Source of the DNA: Enterobacter sp. 638
GTDB lineage: Bacteria; Pseudomonadota; Gammaproteobacteria; Enterobacterales; Enterobacteriaceae
Assembly (NCBI RefSeq): GCF_000016325.1
Contig: NC_009436.1
Location: forward strand, 3,720,001 to 3,784,000
Direction of reading: 5' to 3'
Length of the DNA: 64,000 bases
In this document: piece after piece, positions 28,088 through 39,517 of the stretch
Position numbering within the stretch: position 1 is the stretch's first letter
Layout: each line of letters starts with the position of its first letter
Notes under the pieces: model-generated
What the model was told of the DNA's origin: nothing
Seen by the model: only the letters and a program-made list of their open reading frames with translations
Databases searched by the model: none
Made by a program: the position numbers and the translations under genes

Positions 28088-28297
28088 TTTTGTGAGTTTG
28101 CCGTTGCGCCATGTAGTAGTCAAGAGGATAAACACCTTAAAAAAACCAGGGGTAATACGCGATTAACCTTTCAATACAATATGAATTAAATACTTAATTT
28201 ACAGTTACTTAATCTCATTAATTGCGATAAATATCCGGTATAACTTTCCTGTAGCCGTTTTTCGCTTTTTTCCATTTACTACTACATCTCGCCGTGA

Positions 28298-28316
28298 TTG
28301 AATGATTCTCAATTAC
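28298..28316. promoter_or_regulatory. Putative Fur box, receptor side
   Basis: The stretch around GAATGATTCTCAATTAC matches about 11 of 17 core Fur positions and lies about 100 bases upstream of the receptor start. Weaker than the other site. Confidence 0.5.
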
Positions 28317-28415
28317 ATACCCGATACCACTCAGGCAAACGGGTAGCGCTTTACGGGCAATGAAACACAGCTTCACCCGCGAGCATTCGCAGGGTATTTC
28401 GGGATAAAAAATTAA

Positions 28416-30557
28416 ATGGTTAAGTTCACACCTTCCTTCTCTGGGGTAAAAGGGCGCGCGCTCTTTTCACTGCTGTTTATTGTGCCTCTGGCGCAGGCGG
28501 CAGAAAATAAAACAACGAAAGATGGCGAGACGTTAACCGTCATTGCCGATCCAAACGTTAAAACGGAAGCGACCAACGGTTATCAACCGCTGAACACTTC
28601 CACCGCCACGCTCACTACCATGCCGATGCTGGATATCCCGCAGGTGGTGAATACCGTGAGCGATAAGGTGCTGCAAGATCAGCACACCACCACGCTCGAC
28701 GAAGCGCTGTACAACGTTAGCAACGTGGTGCAAACCAACACGCTTGGCGGCACGCAGGATGCGTTTGTTCGTCGCGGCTTTGGCGCTAACCGTGACGGTT
28801 CGGTGATGACCAACGGTTTGCGCACCGTGCTTCCCCGCAGTTTTAACGCCTCGACCGAGCGAGTCGAAGTGCTGAAAGGCCCGGCATCGACGCTGTACGG
28901 CATTCTGGATCCCGGCGGGTTGATCAATGTCGTCACCAAACGCCCGGAAAAAACGTTTGGCGGATCGATCTCCGCGACGTCCACCAGCTTTGGCGGTGGC
29001 ACCGGGCAGTTTGATCTGACGGGCCCGATTGACGGAACGCGTCTGGCGTATCGCCTGACGGGTGAATACCAGAATGAAGATTACTGGCGTAATTTTGGCA
29101 AAGAGCGCAGCACCTATATTGCGCCGTCGCTGACCTGGTTTGGTGATGACGCGACGGTCTCGGTGCTTTACTCCCATCGCGACTATAAAACGCCATTCGA
29201 TCGCGGGACTATTTTCGATCTCAATACCAAGCAGCCCGTTAACGTCGATCGCAAAACACGTTTCGACGAACCGTTTAACATTACCGACGGTGAGTCCGAT
29301 CTGGCGCAGTTGAACGCCGAATATCGCCTTAACAGCGAGTGGACGGCGAAATTTGATTACAGCTTTAGCCAGGATAAATACACGGATAACCAGGCTCGCG
29401 TGATGGCCTATGATGCATCCACCGGAAATCTGACCCGACGCGTCGATGCGACACAAGGCTCGACCCAACGCATGCATAGTACCCGCGCGGATCTGCAGGG
29501 CAACGTCGACATTGCAGGGTTTTATAACGAGATCCTGACCGGCGTATCGTATGAAAATTACGATCTGCTGCGCACGGACATGATCCGCTGCAAGAACGTT
29601 AAGGGCTTTAATATCTACAACCCAACGTATGGCGATCTCAGCAAATGCACGTCCGTTTCCGCGTCCGACAGCGACCAGACCATTAAGCAGGAGAGCTATT
29701 CCGCTTATGTGCAGGATGCGCTTTATCTGACGGATAAATGGATCGCGGTGACCGGGCTGCGCTATCAGTCCTATACGCAATATGCCGGTAAAGGCCGTCC
29801 GTTTAACGTCAATACCGACAGCCGTGACGACCAGTGGACGCCGAAAGCAGGCCTGGTTTACAAGCTGACGCCATCGGTGTCGTTGTTCGCAAACTATTCC
29901 CAGACGTTTATGCCGCAGTCATCCATCGCCAGCTATATTGGTAACCTGCCGCCTGAAACATCTAATGCCTACGAAGTGGGTGCCAAGTTTGACCTTTTCG
30001 ATGGCATTACTGCCAATATTGCGCTGTTTGATATCCATAAACGCAACGTGCTGTATACCGAAAGCGTGGGGGATGAAACGGTCGCCAAAACCGCAGGCCG
30101 CGTGCGCTCGCAGGGCGTAGAAGTCGACGTGGCGGGGTCGCTGACCGAGAACACCAATATTATCGCCAGCTACGGTTATACGGATGCGAAAGTGCTGGAA
30201 GATCCTGATTATTCAGGTAAACCGCTGCCAAACGTGCCGCGACATACGGGCTCCCTGTTCCTGACGTACGACATTCAGAATGTGATCGGCGGAAATACGC
30301 TGACGCTGGGCGGCGGCGGGCATGGCGTGAGCCGTCGCTCCGCCACCAATGGCGCGGATTATTACCTGCCGGGTTACGTCGTCGCAGATGCGTTCGCCGC
30401 GTATAAAATGAAGTTGCAGTATCCGGTGACGCTGCAGGTGAACGTAAAGAATCTGCTTGATAAGACCTACTACACGTCGTCGATTGGCACCAATAATCTG
30501 GGTAACCAGATTGGCGATCCACGCGAAGTGCAGTTTACGGTGAAGATGGATTTCTAA
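28416..30557 (+). CDS. TonB-dependent ferric-siderophore receptor
   Basis: 713 residues. Signal peptide (cleavage near AQA|AEN), a TonB box-like ETLTVIA at about 38–44, plug domain (about 65–175, with VEVLKGPASTLYG and GGLINVVTKRP) and a 22-strand barrel ending in the outer-membrane Phe (VKMDF). It belongs to the siderophore receptor group of FhuA, FoxA and FcuA. Cys392 and Cys411 are probably a disulphide in an extracellular loop, as in FhuA loop 4. Divergent from the ABC operon, so the two form one uptake system powered by TonB–ExbBD. The siderophore is not identifiable; no biosynthesis genes are nearby, so a xenosiderophore is likely. Confidence 0.93.
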   Translation: MVKFTPSFSGVKGRALFSLLFIVPLAQAAENKTTKDGETLTVIADPNVKTEATNGYQPLNTSTATLTTMPMLDIPQVVNTVSDKVLQDQHTTTLDEALYNVSNVVQTNTLGGTQDAFVRRGFGANRDGSVMTNGLRTVLPRSFNASTERVEVLKGPASTLYGILDPGGLINVVTKRPEKTFGGSISATSTSFGGGTGQFDLTGPIDGTRLAYRLTGEYQNEDYWRNFGKERSTYIAPSLTWFGDDATVSVLYSHRDYKTPFDRGTIFDLNTKQPVNVDRKTRFDEPFNITDGESDLAQLNAEYRLNSEWTAKFDYSFSQDKYTDNQARVMAYDASTGNLTRRVDATQGSTQRMHSTRADLQGNVDIAGFYNEILTGVSYENYDLLRTDMIRCKNVKGFNIYNPTYGDLSKCTSVSASDSDQTIKQESYSAYVQDALYLTDKWIAVTGLRYQSYTQYAGKGRPFNVNTDSRDDQWTPKAGLVYKLTPSVSLFANYSQTFMPQSSIASYIGNLPPETSNAYEVGAKFDLFDGITANIALFDIHKRNVLYTESVGDETVAKTAGRVRSQGVEVDVAGSLTENTNIIASYGYTDAKVLEDPDYSGKPLPNVPRHTGSLFLTYDIQNVIGGNTLTLGGGGHGVSRRSATNGADYYLPGYVVADAFAAYKMKLQYPVTLQVNVKNLLDKTYYTSSIGTNNLGNQIGDPREVQFTVKMDF

Positions 30558-30561
30558 GGAT

Positions 30562-30591
30562 AAAAAAAGCCCTGCATCGCAGGGCTTTTTT
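30562..30591. terminator. Bidirectional terminator between receptor gene and parE
   Basis: gccctgc (30569–30575) pairs with gcagggc (30579–30585), with a run of seven A before and six T after. It serves the receptor gene on the plus strand and parE on the minus strand, and marks the right edge of the accessory insertion. Confidence 0.92.
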
Positions 30592-30594
30592 ACA

Positions 30595-32490
<1,896 letters not shown>

Positions 32491-32514
32491 TTAACTAGCA
32501 ATTCGCAGTGATTG

Positions 32515-33096
32515 TCAGTGGCTGTGCAGTCCAAGAAAATCGACAATCTGGGTGAAATGATTCTCAAAGCCCGTGAAAGCATGGTTTCCGCCCTCCTCTA
32601 CAGTCTGGCGGCAAGAGGCGTAATACGCCACCGCCTGGCGGTAATCCAGCACTTCATCACCCGTCTGTTGCAGCAGCCAGATAAGATCGGGCGCGTCCAG
32701 CGGGTCTATCTGCATAACTTTGAGGTCGTAAATATGGCGTGACTCTAGCACATATTGTTGTCCGGTGTAGGGGTTCTCGTTTTGCCCGAGAAAGTCCCTC
32801 AGCAGCTCAAAGGGCCGTACTGCCGGGTTAACCACTACCGCAGGAAGCATAAAGCATTGTGAGAGCCAGGTGGCGTAATAACCGCCCAGCGAGGAGCCCA
32901 CGACGCCGAACGATTCACCGCCATGTTCCATCACGACTGACTCCAGCATTTCTGCCGCATCAGCCGGATACGGCGGAAGCTGAGGCACGATAATGTCGAT
33001 GTGCGGATGATGCGCTTTGAGCCACTGACTAAATTGCGTGGCCTTCGCGGAACGCGGAGAGCTATTGAACCCGTGTAAATAAAGGAGCGTAGACAT
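32515..33096 (-). CDS. yqiA: Esterase YqiA (alpha/beta hydrolase)
   Basis: 193 residues, UPF0227 family. Oxyanion-loop [13 protein letters not shown], nucleophile Ser69 in GSSLGGYYA, acid Asp147 or Asp151 (GDEVLDY) and His172 (GGNHAF). E. coli YqiA hydrolyses palmitoyl-CoA and short esters in vitro. The ATG shares one base with the cpdA stop (TGATG), giving coupled translation. Confidence 0.95.
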   Translation of the reverse strand: MSTLLYLHGFNSSPRSAKATQFSQWLKAHHPHIDIIVPQLPPYPADAAEMLESVVMEHGGESFGVVGSSLGGYYATWLSQCFMLPAVVVNPAVRPFELLRDFLGQNENPYTGQQYVLESRHIYDLKVMQIDPLDAPDLIWLLQQTGDEVLDYRQAVAYYASCRQTVEEGGNHAFTGFENHFTQIVDFLGLHSH

Positions 33097-33923
33097 CAGT
33101 AACCTTCAGAGGCGGTATCCGGGCGGAACGTTGCACTCTGCAGACGGCAGACTTCCGTCGTCAGCGAGCCATCGGCATGCAGTTCCAGCCAGCGCCAGCC
33201 AGGCGCAATCGTGTCTAACGTAAAGTTGGCGCAGTGTGGTTTGAACTGGACGCACGTCGACGGCGTCGCCAGTAAACGGCGGCCATTCCAGTCGAGATCC
33301 TGTTCCTGATGAATATGACCACACAACAGATTGTTGACGTGTGGATATTTGGACAACACGCGGTCCAGCGCCGCTGAATTGCGCAGGCTGTGTTGATCGA
33401 GCCAGCTGCATCCCGCAGGCAAAGGATGATGATGCAATAACAGCAGGGTATGACGCTCAGGATCGGCAGCCAGTTTTTTCTCCAGCCACTCCAGCTGAAA
33501 ATCACTCAACTCACCGTGCGGTACACCGAACACCTGCGTATCCAACAGTAAAATTTGCCAGTGCTCACCGACAAACACGCGCTTGGCGGGAGAGATGCCC
33601 GCATCGTGCAGCGTGCTGTACATCGCTGGCTGAAAATCATGATTGCCGGGTAACCAGACGCAGGGCACGCTAAAGCTCGCGATCCCTGTCGCAAAATGCT
33701 GATAGGCCGCAGCGCTTTGATCTTGTGCCAAATCGCCCGTAGCCGCTATCAAATCGCAGTGGCGGTTCTCGGCGTGAATGGCATCCAGTACCGCCTGATA
33801 ACTCTCCCAGGTGTTTACACCTAACAGCGTTTCATGCTTTTCGGCAAACAGGTGGGTATCAGTGATTTGTAATATCCTGACTGGCGCCCCACCAGCAACA
33901 GTCAGGTTTAACAGGCTTTCCAA
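33096..33923 (-). CDS. cpdA: 3',5'-cyclic-AMP phosphodiesterase CpdA
   Basis: 275 residues, calcineurin-like metallophosphoesterase. All metal-binding blocks are present: Asp22/His24 (ITDTH), Asp64 (TGDLAQD), Asn94–Asp96 (GNHD), the HHHP stretch and GHIHQ near 205. It hydrolyses cAMP and so tunes CRP signalling. It lies 27 bases after yqiB and overlaps yqiA by one base. Confidence 0.96.
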   Translation of the reverse strand: MESLLNLTVAGGAPVRILQITDTHLFAEKHETLLGVNTWESYQAVLDAIHAENRHCDLIAATGDLAQDQSAAAYQHFATGIASFSVPCVWLPGNHDFQPAMYSTLHDAGISPAKRVFVGEHWQILLLDTQVFGVPHGELSDFQLEWLEKKLAADPERHTLLLLHHHPLPAGCSWLDQHSLRNSAALDRVLSKYPHVNNLLCGHIHQEQDLDWNGRRLLATPSTCVQFKPHCANFTLDTIAPGWRWLELHADGSLTTEVCRLQSATFRPDTASEGY

Positions 33924-33950
33924 ATGGTGTCCTTAGGTAGGTTTATGACG

Positions 33951-34373
33951 CTAACAAACCGGAATCGCCATTGCTCCATGTGCTAAACAATATCTTAGCC
34001 AGTCGGCTAAAAACTGGTTAATTTGATGCTTTTCGTCGCGTTGATGCAACTTTTTATTAGGATAATCATACCGCGCTTTAAAGCGGAAGATCTGCTGACT
34101 TGAACACACTTCGGCCACCATCGCATCATGATAAAGCCGGACCGTCATCGACGGCAGGCTCCAGTAGCTGATCGTCGGCGCCGTTTGTTTGATTTCTACC
34201 AGGGTCGTGTAACGAGTCGATTCAACAATCGTTAATCGATACTGCGCGTTGCTCACCTGATAGCTTACCATTTCGCCGGGCGCGTCATCACGCGGTAACA
34301 GGCGGCGTAACTGCGCGAAATTGGTTTCGCACAAACGCATCATTTCTGGGAAGTCAGGTGTATAACGCTTCAT
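33951..34373 (-). CDS. yqiB: DUF1249 protein YqiB
   Basis: 140 residues from the ATG giving [12 protein letters not shown], as in E. coli. This start overlaps the nudF stop by 4 bases (ATGA); the longer frame from 34469 lies wholly inside nudF. Function unknown; a small soluble alpha/beta protein conserved between nudF and cpdA, which suggests a link to nucleotide turnover or only to operon history. Confidence 0.92.
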   Translation of the reverse strand: MKRYTPDFPEMMRLCETNFAQLRRLLPRDDAPGEMVSYQVSNAQYRLTIVESTRYTTLVEIKQTAPTISYWSLPSMTVRLYHDAMVAEVCSSQQIFRFKARYDYPNKKLHQRDEKHQINQFLADWLRYCLAHGAMAIPVC

Positions 34374-35002
34374 TTTTTCCACTCGTTTCGTAAGTCTTGA
34401 TAATGCAGCTGGAGCCATTGCAAAGCGATGACAGACGCCGCGTTGTCGATTTTCCCCTCTTTTACCCACTGGTAAGCCTGTTCCCGACTCACCACATGAA
34501 CACGAATATCTTCGTTTTCATCTGCCAGACCGTGAATACCTTCCGCGATCGTGGCGTCCACTTCCCCCACCAGAATAGAAGAGCGCTCGGTAGTTCCGCC
34601 AGGGCTGGCCAGATAGCTCAGCACGGGTTTCGTCCGGCCCACTTTCAGCCCCGCTTCTTCCTCTGCCTCACGTCGGGCGACATCTTCCGGCGTTTCGCCG
34701 TCTTCGATCATGCCTGCGACCATTTCCAGCAGCCACGGGGTTTCGCTGGTATCCAGCGCCGCAATCCGTACCTGTTCAATCAATACCACTTCATCGCGCA
34801 CTGGGTCAAAGGGTAGCAAGACTGCGGCATGCCCGCGCTCAAAAATTTCACGTCTTACTTCCCCGCTCATTTCCCCGTTAAACAGGCGATGCCTAAAACG
34901 GTAAAGTTCCAGTGAAAAAAATCCGCTATATAACGTTTCCCGTGCAATAATTTCTACATCGTTTTTGGTGAAAGTTACTGGCAATTCATCTGGTTTTTGC
35001 AT
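34370..35002 (-). CDS. nudF: ADP-ribose pyrophosphatase NudF
   Basis: 210 residues. A complete Nudix box, GX5EX7REUXEEXGU, spans Gly97 to Leu119 (GMIEDGE … REAEEEAGL). Cleaves ADP-ribose to AMP and ribose 5-phosphate, and can affect glycogen synthesis by acting on ADP-glucose. First gene of its minus-strand operon, divergent from tolC over 202 bases. Confidence 0.96.
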   Translation of the reverse strand: MQKPDELPVTFTKNDVEIIARETLYSGFFSLELYRFRHRLFNGEMSGEVRREIFERGHAAVLLPFDPVRDEVVLIEQVRIAALDTSETPWLLEMVAGMIEDGETPEDVARREAEEEAGLKVGRTKPVLSYLASPGGTTERSSILVGEVDATIAEGIHGLADENEDIRVHVVSREQAYQWVKEGKIDNAASVIALQWLQLHYQDLRNEWKK

Positions 35003-35102
35003 GGCGGTTTCCTGGTCACAATCATGATGAAATTATGAATTTCAAGGCTGTTTGGCTGCCGTTTCAAAGGCTATATGATAGATTGATGCAAATTACAGCC
35101 GG

Positions 35103-35121
35103 ATGGCACGTAACGCCAACC
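35103..35121. promoter_or_regulatory. marbox upstream of tolC
   Basis: ATGGCACGTAACGCCAACC matches the MarA/SoxS/Rob consensus AYnGCACnnWnnRYYAAAY at all but one defined position. It lies 84 bases upstream of the tolC start and fits the known MarA/SoxS/Rob activation of E. coli tolC. An in-frame ATG at 35103 within this box is therefore not the tolC start. Confidence 0.8.
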
Positions 35122-35204
35122 TTTTGGTGTGGATGATTCTGTTAGAATCGGCAAATATATTTAACAAGATCAGCGCTAATACTGCTTCACAACAAGGAAT
35201 GCAA

Positions 35205-36689
35205 ATGAAGAAATTGCTCCCCATCCTTATCGGCCTGAGCCTGACGGGCTTCAGCGCGATGAGCCAGGCAGAAAACCTATTACAGGTTTATCAGCAAGCA
35301 CGTCTGGGCAACCCTGAGCTGCGTAAGTCGGCTGCCGATCGTGATGCTGCGTTCGAAAAAATTAACGAAGCACGCAGCCCGTTGCTGCCGCAGTTGGGCT
35401 TAGGTGCCGATTATACCTACGGCAATGGCTTCCGTGATAGCAACGGTGTTAACTCCAATACCACCGGCGCATCTCTGCAATTAACGCAAACCTTGTTTGA
35501 TATGTCCAAGTGGCGTTCGCTGAGTCTTCAAGAGAAAAGCGCGGGCATTCAGGACGTCACCTATCAGACCGATCAGCAAACGCTGATCCTGAATACCGCG
35601 ACGGCCTACTTCAACGTGTTGAGCGCGATCGATTCGCTCTCCTACACCGAAGCGCAGAAACAAGCGATTTATCGTCAGTTGGATCAAACCACGCAACGTT
35701 TTAACGTAGGCCTGGTGGCGATCACCGACGTGCAGAACGCCCGTTCCCAATACGATACCGTGCTGGCGAACGAAGTGACCGCGCGTAACAACCTTGATAA
35801 CGCGCTGGAATCTCTGCGTCAGGTCACTGGTAATTACTATCCTGAACTGGCTTCGTTGAACGTCGACAACTTCAAAACGGATAAACCGCAGGCCGTGAAT
35901 GCGCTGCTGAAAGAAGCAGAAAACCGCAACCTGGCGCTGTTACAGGCACGTCTAAGCCAGGATCTGGCTCGCGAGCAAATCCGTCAGGCGCAGGATGGGC
36001 ATCTGCCAACCCTGAGCCTCACGGCATCGAGTGCAGTAACGGACACCTCTTATAGCGGTTCTAAAACCGGCGGCGCGAATGCTTCGCAGTTTGACGACAG
36101 CAATGTGGGCCAGAACAAAGTCGGCCTGAGCTTCTCCATGCCGTTGTATCAAGGCGGTATGGTTAACTCTCAGGTTAAACAAGCTCAGTACAACTTTGTT
36201 GGCGCAAGCGAACAGCTTGAAAGCGCGCACCGCAACGTAGTGCAGACCGTGCGTTCGTCATTCAACAACGTGAATGCCTCTATCAGCAGCATCAACGCCT
36301 ACAAACAGGCCGTTGTGTCGGCGCAGAGTTCATTGGACGCGATGGAAGCCGGTTATTCGGTCGGTACGCGTACCATCGTTGACGTGCTGGATGCGACCAC
36401 CACGCTGTTTAACGCAAAACAACAGCTCTCCAGCGCGCGCTACAACTACCTGATTAACCAGCTGAATATTAAATCAGCTCTGGGTACGCTGAATGAGCAG
36501 GATCTGCAGATGCTGAACAGCACACTGGGTAAACCGGTTTCAACAACGCCTGAAAATGTGGCGCCGGAAAACCCACAGCAGGACGCCAGCGCTGATGGCT
36601 ATAACGCCAACGATTCAGCCCCTGCTGCGCAGCCCGCAGCGGCTCGCACGACAACCAATAACGCAGCCGGTAACCCATTCCGTAACTGA
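35205..36689 (+). CDS. tolC: Outer-membrane channel TolC
   Basis: 494 residues. Signal peptide MKKLLPILIGLSLTGFSAMSQA|ENLL, then two homologous halves that build the 12-strand barrel and alpha-helical tunnel (repeated LLQVYQQARLGNPELR-like and QLNIKSALGTL segments), and a low-complexity C-terminus ending ARTTTNNAAGNPFRN. The start at 35205 has AAGGAA upstream and matches E. coli; a frame from 35103 would extend it by 34 residues through the marbox. Exit duct for AcrAB-type efflux, haemolysin and siderophore export. Confidence 0.97.
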   Translation: MKKLLPILIGLSLTGFSAMSQAENLLQVYQQARLGNPELRKSAADRDAAFEKINEARSPLLPQLGLGADYTYGNGFRDSNGVNSNTTGASLQLTQTLFDMSKWRSLSLQEKSAGIQDVTYQTDQQTLILNTATAYFNVLSAIDSLSYTEAQKQAIYRQLDQTTQRFNVGLVAITDVQNARSQYDTVLANEVTARNNLDNALESLRQVTGNYYPELASLNVDNFKTDKPQAVNALLKEAENRNLALLQARLSQDLAREQIRQAQDGHLPTLSLTASSAVTDTSYSGSKTGGANASQFDDSNVGQNKVGLSFSMPLYQGGMVNSQVKQAQYNFVGASEQLESAHRNVVQTVRSSFNNVNASISSINAYKQAVVSAQSSLDAMEAGYSVGTRTIVDVLDATTTLFNAKQQLSSARYNYLINQLNIKSALGTLNEQDLQMLNSTLGKPVSTTPENVAPENPQQDASADGYNANDSAPAAQPAAARTTTNNAAGNPFRN

Positions 36690-36695
36690 TGTTAA

Positions 36696-36725
36696 AACCC
36701 GGTCTATGGCTCCATAGGCCGGGTT
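36696..36725. repeat. Stable hairpin between tolC and ygiB
   Basis: aacccggtctatgg (36696–36709) pairs with ccataggccgggtt (36712–36725) with one G–T wobble, a 14-bp stem 7 bases after the tolC stop. There is no T tract, so it may stabilise the tolC mRNA or end it only partly. Confidence 0.6.
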
Positions 36726-36865
36726 AGCTCTGCTCCAGTCGACAGATAAACGTAAGCCAACGTAAAGATCCCCCTGACGCTCCCTCTGCGCTTCATTTTC
36801 AACCACTCATCCTCTATCCTAAGCCTTATTTCCTTTGTAATACCACTGGGTCCTGGAAGACAAAA

Positions 36866-37531
36866 ATGAAACGGACAAAAACGATCAATCACGCCTCGTT
36901 CCGCAAAAACTGGAACGCACGCCATCTCACTCCTGTCGCCCTGGCGGTCACCGCCGTATTTTTGCTGGCGGGATGTGAGCAATCCGACGAAACGGTATCG
37001 ATGTATCAGAATGCCGATGACTGCTCAAGCGCCACCGGCAAAAGCGCAGAATGTACTACTGCGTACAACAATGCGCTGAAAGAAGCCGAACGCACCGCGC
37101 CGAAATATGCGACGCGTGAAGACTGTATCGCCGAGTTCGGTGAAGGTCAGTGTCAGCAAGCTCCTGCACAGGCAGGCATGGCGCCAGAAAACCAGGCGCA
37201 AGCACAATCCAGCGGCAGCTTCTGGATGCCGCTGATGGCGGGCTACATGATGGGCCGTATGATGAGCGGCGGCGCGGGCTTCCAGCAGCAGCCTCTTTTC
37301 AGCTCCAAAAATCCAAATAGCCCGGCATACGGTAAATACACCGACGCCAGCGGCAAAGGCTACGGCGCAGCACAGCCAGGCCGTACGGCGACCGTCCCTA
37401 AAACCGCAATGGCACCAAAACCAGCAACTACTAGCACAGTGACGCGCGGCGGCTTTGGCGACTCGGTGGCAAAACAGTCCACCATGCAGCGTAGCGCGAC
37501 GGGTTCTTCTACTCGCTCAATGGGCGGCTGA
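36866..37531 (+). CDS. ygiB: DUF1190 lipoprotein-like protein YgiB
   Basis: 221 residues. Hydrophobic segment (about 23–36) ending in lipobox LLAGC with Cys37, so probably lipidated after an unusually long basic N-terminal region. The mature part has a conserved cysteine-containing domain ([28 protein letters not shown]), a Met/Gly-rich patch ([18 protein letters not shown]) and a Ser/Thr-rich tail. Function unknown. Ends 2 bases before ygiC, so the two are tightly coupled. Confidence 0.93.
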   Translation: MKRTKTINHASFRKNWNARHLTPVALAVTAVFLLAGCEQSDETVSMYQNADDCSSATGKSAECTTAYNNALKEAERTAPKYATREDCIAEFGEGQCQQAPAQAGMAPENQAQAQSSGSFWMPLMAGYMMGRMMSGGAGFQQQPLFSSKNPNSPAYGKYTDASGKGYGAAQPGRTATVPKTAMAPKPATTSTVTRGGFGDSVAKQSTMQRSATGSSTRSMGG

Positions 37532-37533
37532 TA

Positions 37534-38694
37534 ATGGAACGAGTCAGTATTGTTGAGCGCCCGGACTGGCGCGAAAAAGCGGCCGAATACGGCTTTAATT
37601 TTCACACCATGTACGGCGAACCGTACTGGTGTGAGGATGCTTACTACAAATTGACGCTCGCTCAGGTTGAGAAACTCGAGGACGTCACCGCCGAACTGCA
37701 TCAGATGTGCCTCAAAGTCGTGGAAAAAGTGATCGCCAGCGATGAGCTGATGACCAAATTCCGCATCCCTAAGCATACCTGGGGCTTTGTGCGTCACGCC
37801 TGGCAGACCAATCAGCCATCTCTCTATTCCCGCCTCGATCTGGCGTGGGATGGCGTAGGCGATCCTAAAATGCTGGAAAATAACGCTGATACCCCGACTT
37901 CACTGTATGAAGCGGCGTTCTTTCAGTACATCTGGCTCGAAGATCAGGTCGCAGCGGGCAACCTGCCGGAAGGCAGCGATCAATTCAACAGTCTGCAGGA
38001 AAAGCTGATCGAACGTTTCGCCGAACTGCGCGAGCAGCACGGGTTCAATCTGCTGCATCTTGCCTGCTGTCGTGACACGGTTGAAGATCGTGGAACAGTG
38101 CAGTATTTGCAGGATTGCGCGGCCGAAGCGGAAGTCGCCACTGAATTCTTGTACATCGAAGATATCGGCTTAGGCGAGCGCGGACAGTTTACGGATACGC
38201 AAGATCAGGTCATTAGCAACCTGTTCAAACTCTATCCGTGGGAATTCATGCTGCGCGAAGTGTTTTCGACCAAACTGGAAGATGCTGGCGTACGCTGGCT
38301 GGAGCCAGCATGGAAAAGCATTATCTCCAACAAAGCGCTGCTGCCCATGCTGTGGGAGATGTTCCCTAATCACCCCAACCTGCTGCAAGCGTACTTCGCT
38401 GAAGACGATCATCCGCCGATGGAAAAATACGTCATCAAGCCGATCTTCTCACGCGAAGGGGCCAACGTTTCGATTATCGAAAACGGCAAAACCCTGGAAG
38501 CTGCCGAAGGGCCGTATGGCGAAGAAGGCATGATCGTTCAGGAGTTTTACCCGCTGCCGAAATTTGGTGACAGCTACGTCCTGATTGGCAGCTGGCTCAT
38601 CAACGATCAGCCAGCCGGGATTGGCATTCGTGAAGATCGCGCGCTGATCACACAGGATCTGTCGCGCTTCTATCCGCACATTTTCGTCGAGTAA
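37534..38694 (+). CDS. ygiC: Glutathionylspermidine synthase-like ATP-grasp protein YgiC
   Basis: 386 residues, matching the synthetase domain of Gsp (C–N ligase, ATP-grasp fold): [27 protein letters not shown] in the N-terminal part, and [13 protein letters not shown] and [12 protein letters not shown] near the active site. No amidase domain is present. E. coli YgiC did not show glutathionylspermidine synthase activity as far as I know, so the true substrate (perhaps a peptide or YgiB) is open. Starts 2 bases after ygiB. Confidence 0.93.
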   Translation: MERVSIVERPDWREKAAEYGFNFHTMYGEPYWCEDAYYKLTLAQVEKLEDVTAELHQMCLKVVEKVIASDELMTKFRIPKHTWGFVRHAWQTNQPSLYSRLDLAWDGVGDPKMLENNADTPTSLYEAAFFQYIWLEDQVAAGNLPEGSDQFNSLQEKLIERFAELREQHGFNLLHLACCRDTVEDRGTVQYLQDCAAEAEVATEFLYIEDIGLGERGQFTDTQDQVISNLFKLYPWEFMLREVFSTKLEDAGVRWLEPAWKSIISNKALLPMLWEMFPNHPNLLQAYFAEDDHPPMEKYVIKPIFSREGANVSIIENGKTLEAAEGPYGEEGMIVQEFYPLPKFGDSYVLIGSWLINDQPAGIGIREDRALITQDLSRFYPHIFVE

Positions 38695-38700
38695 TACCGA

Positions 38701-38730
38701 TTCTCTCTCCCCACGGGAGAGAGAATTATT
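38701..38730. terminator. REP-like hairpin between convergent ygiC and ygiD
   Basis: ttctctctccc (38701–38711) pairs exactly with gggagagagaa (38715–38725) around a 3-nt loop, followed by TTATT. It begins 7 bases after the ygiC stop and belongs to the same repeat family as the other CTCTCC hairpins. Confidence 0.7.
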
Positions 38731-39517
38731 ACCCCACCTGCACTGACAACATACTTAGACTGCCCATCTCAATGCCGTCCACCGGTATGCTCACGGGTTC
38801 CTGACCATCCCACGCGCCCAAAACATACAGCAGCGGTAAGAAGTGTTCCGCCGTCGGGTTAGACAACGCACCGCCTTCATGATCCAGATAATTCACCAGC
38901 GGATGCTCTTGCGCCGGGCCCTGCCAGGTCAAATTCGCTTTAACAAAATCATTGAACGATATGGCCCACGGATACGGGGTATTTTCACCGTGCCAACGCG
39001 CCGTGCGCAGGTTATGCACGACGTTACCGCTGGCGACCAGCATGATGCCTTCATCGCGTAGCGTCGCCAGTTTGCGCCCCATCTCTAAGTGCCACGCTGC
39101 CGGTTTGGTGCTGTCGATACTCAACTGCACCATGGGGATATCGGCATCCGGATACATTTTTATCAGCACGCCCCACGAACCGTGGTCAAAGCCCCAGGCT
39201 TCTTTATCAAGCGTTACTGGAACGGGAGCCAGAAGATCCACCAGTTGCTGCGCAAGCTCAGGCGATCCTGGCGCGGGATAATGCGTGTCGTACAGCGCCT
39301 GAGGGAAACCGCCAAAATCATGAATGGTTTTAGGCGCTTCCATTGCCGTCACGCCAGTACCGCGTGTAAACCAGTGTGCAGATACCACCACGATCGCTTT
39401 TGGACGCGGTAACGTCTCACCCAGTTCACGCCAGGCACGCGTATAAACGTTATCTTCCAGAACGTTCATCGGGCTACCGTGGCCCAAAAACAGTGCTGGC
39501 ATACGAGGAGAAGTCAT
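38729..39517 (-). CDS. ygiD: 4,5-DOPA extradiol dioxygenase-like protein YgiD
   Basis: 262 residues, LigB-type extradiol dioxygenase family. Metal ligands: His13 (LGHGSPMN), His48 (VSAHWF) and later histidines (GNVVHNLR). E. coli YgiD cleaves L-DOPA with ring opening. Cytoplasmic, single gene convergent with ygiC and divergent from zupT. Confidence 0.93.
   Translation of the reverse strand: MTSPRMPALFLGHGSPMNVLEDNVYTRAWRELGETLPRPKAIVVVSAHWFTRGTGVTAMEAPKTIHDFGGFPQALYDTHYPAPGSPELAQQLVDLLAPVPVTLDKEAWGFDHGSWGVLIKMYPDADIPMVQLSIDSTKPAAWHLEMGRKLATLRDEGIMLVASGNVVHNLRTARWHGENTPYPWAISFNDFVKANLTWQGPAQEHPLVNYLDHEGGALSNPTAEHFLPLLYVLGAWDGQEPVSIPVDGIEMGSLSMLSVQVG

Larger units (their letters stand above)
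28056..28415. promoter_or_regulatory. Divergent regulatory region of the siderophore locus
   Basis: 360 bases without a gene, AT-rich in the middle (28130–28260). It holds two Fur-like boxes (28069–28087 and about 28298–28316), one near each gene. It also holds an exact inverted pair ATGTAGTAGT (28111–28120) and ACTACTACAT (28278–28287), 157 bases apart. I could not place confident -35/-10 pairs by eye. The layout suggests iron control by Fur plus a second regulator acting on both promoters. Confidence 0.65.

Noticed and set aside
28533..29780. 415-residue antisense frame within the TonB-dependent receptor gene
   Set aside because: The receptor has complete signal, plug and barrel features. 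The antisense frame has the mirror composition and no recognisable domain.
35103..35204. N-terminal extension of tolC
   Set aside because: It overlaps the marbox and would place the signal peptide 34 residues inside the protein.
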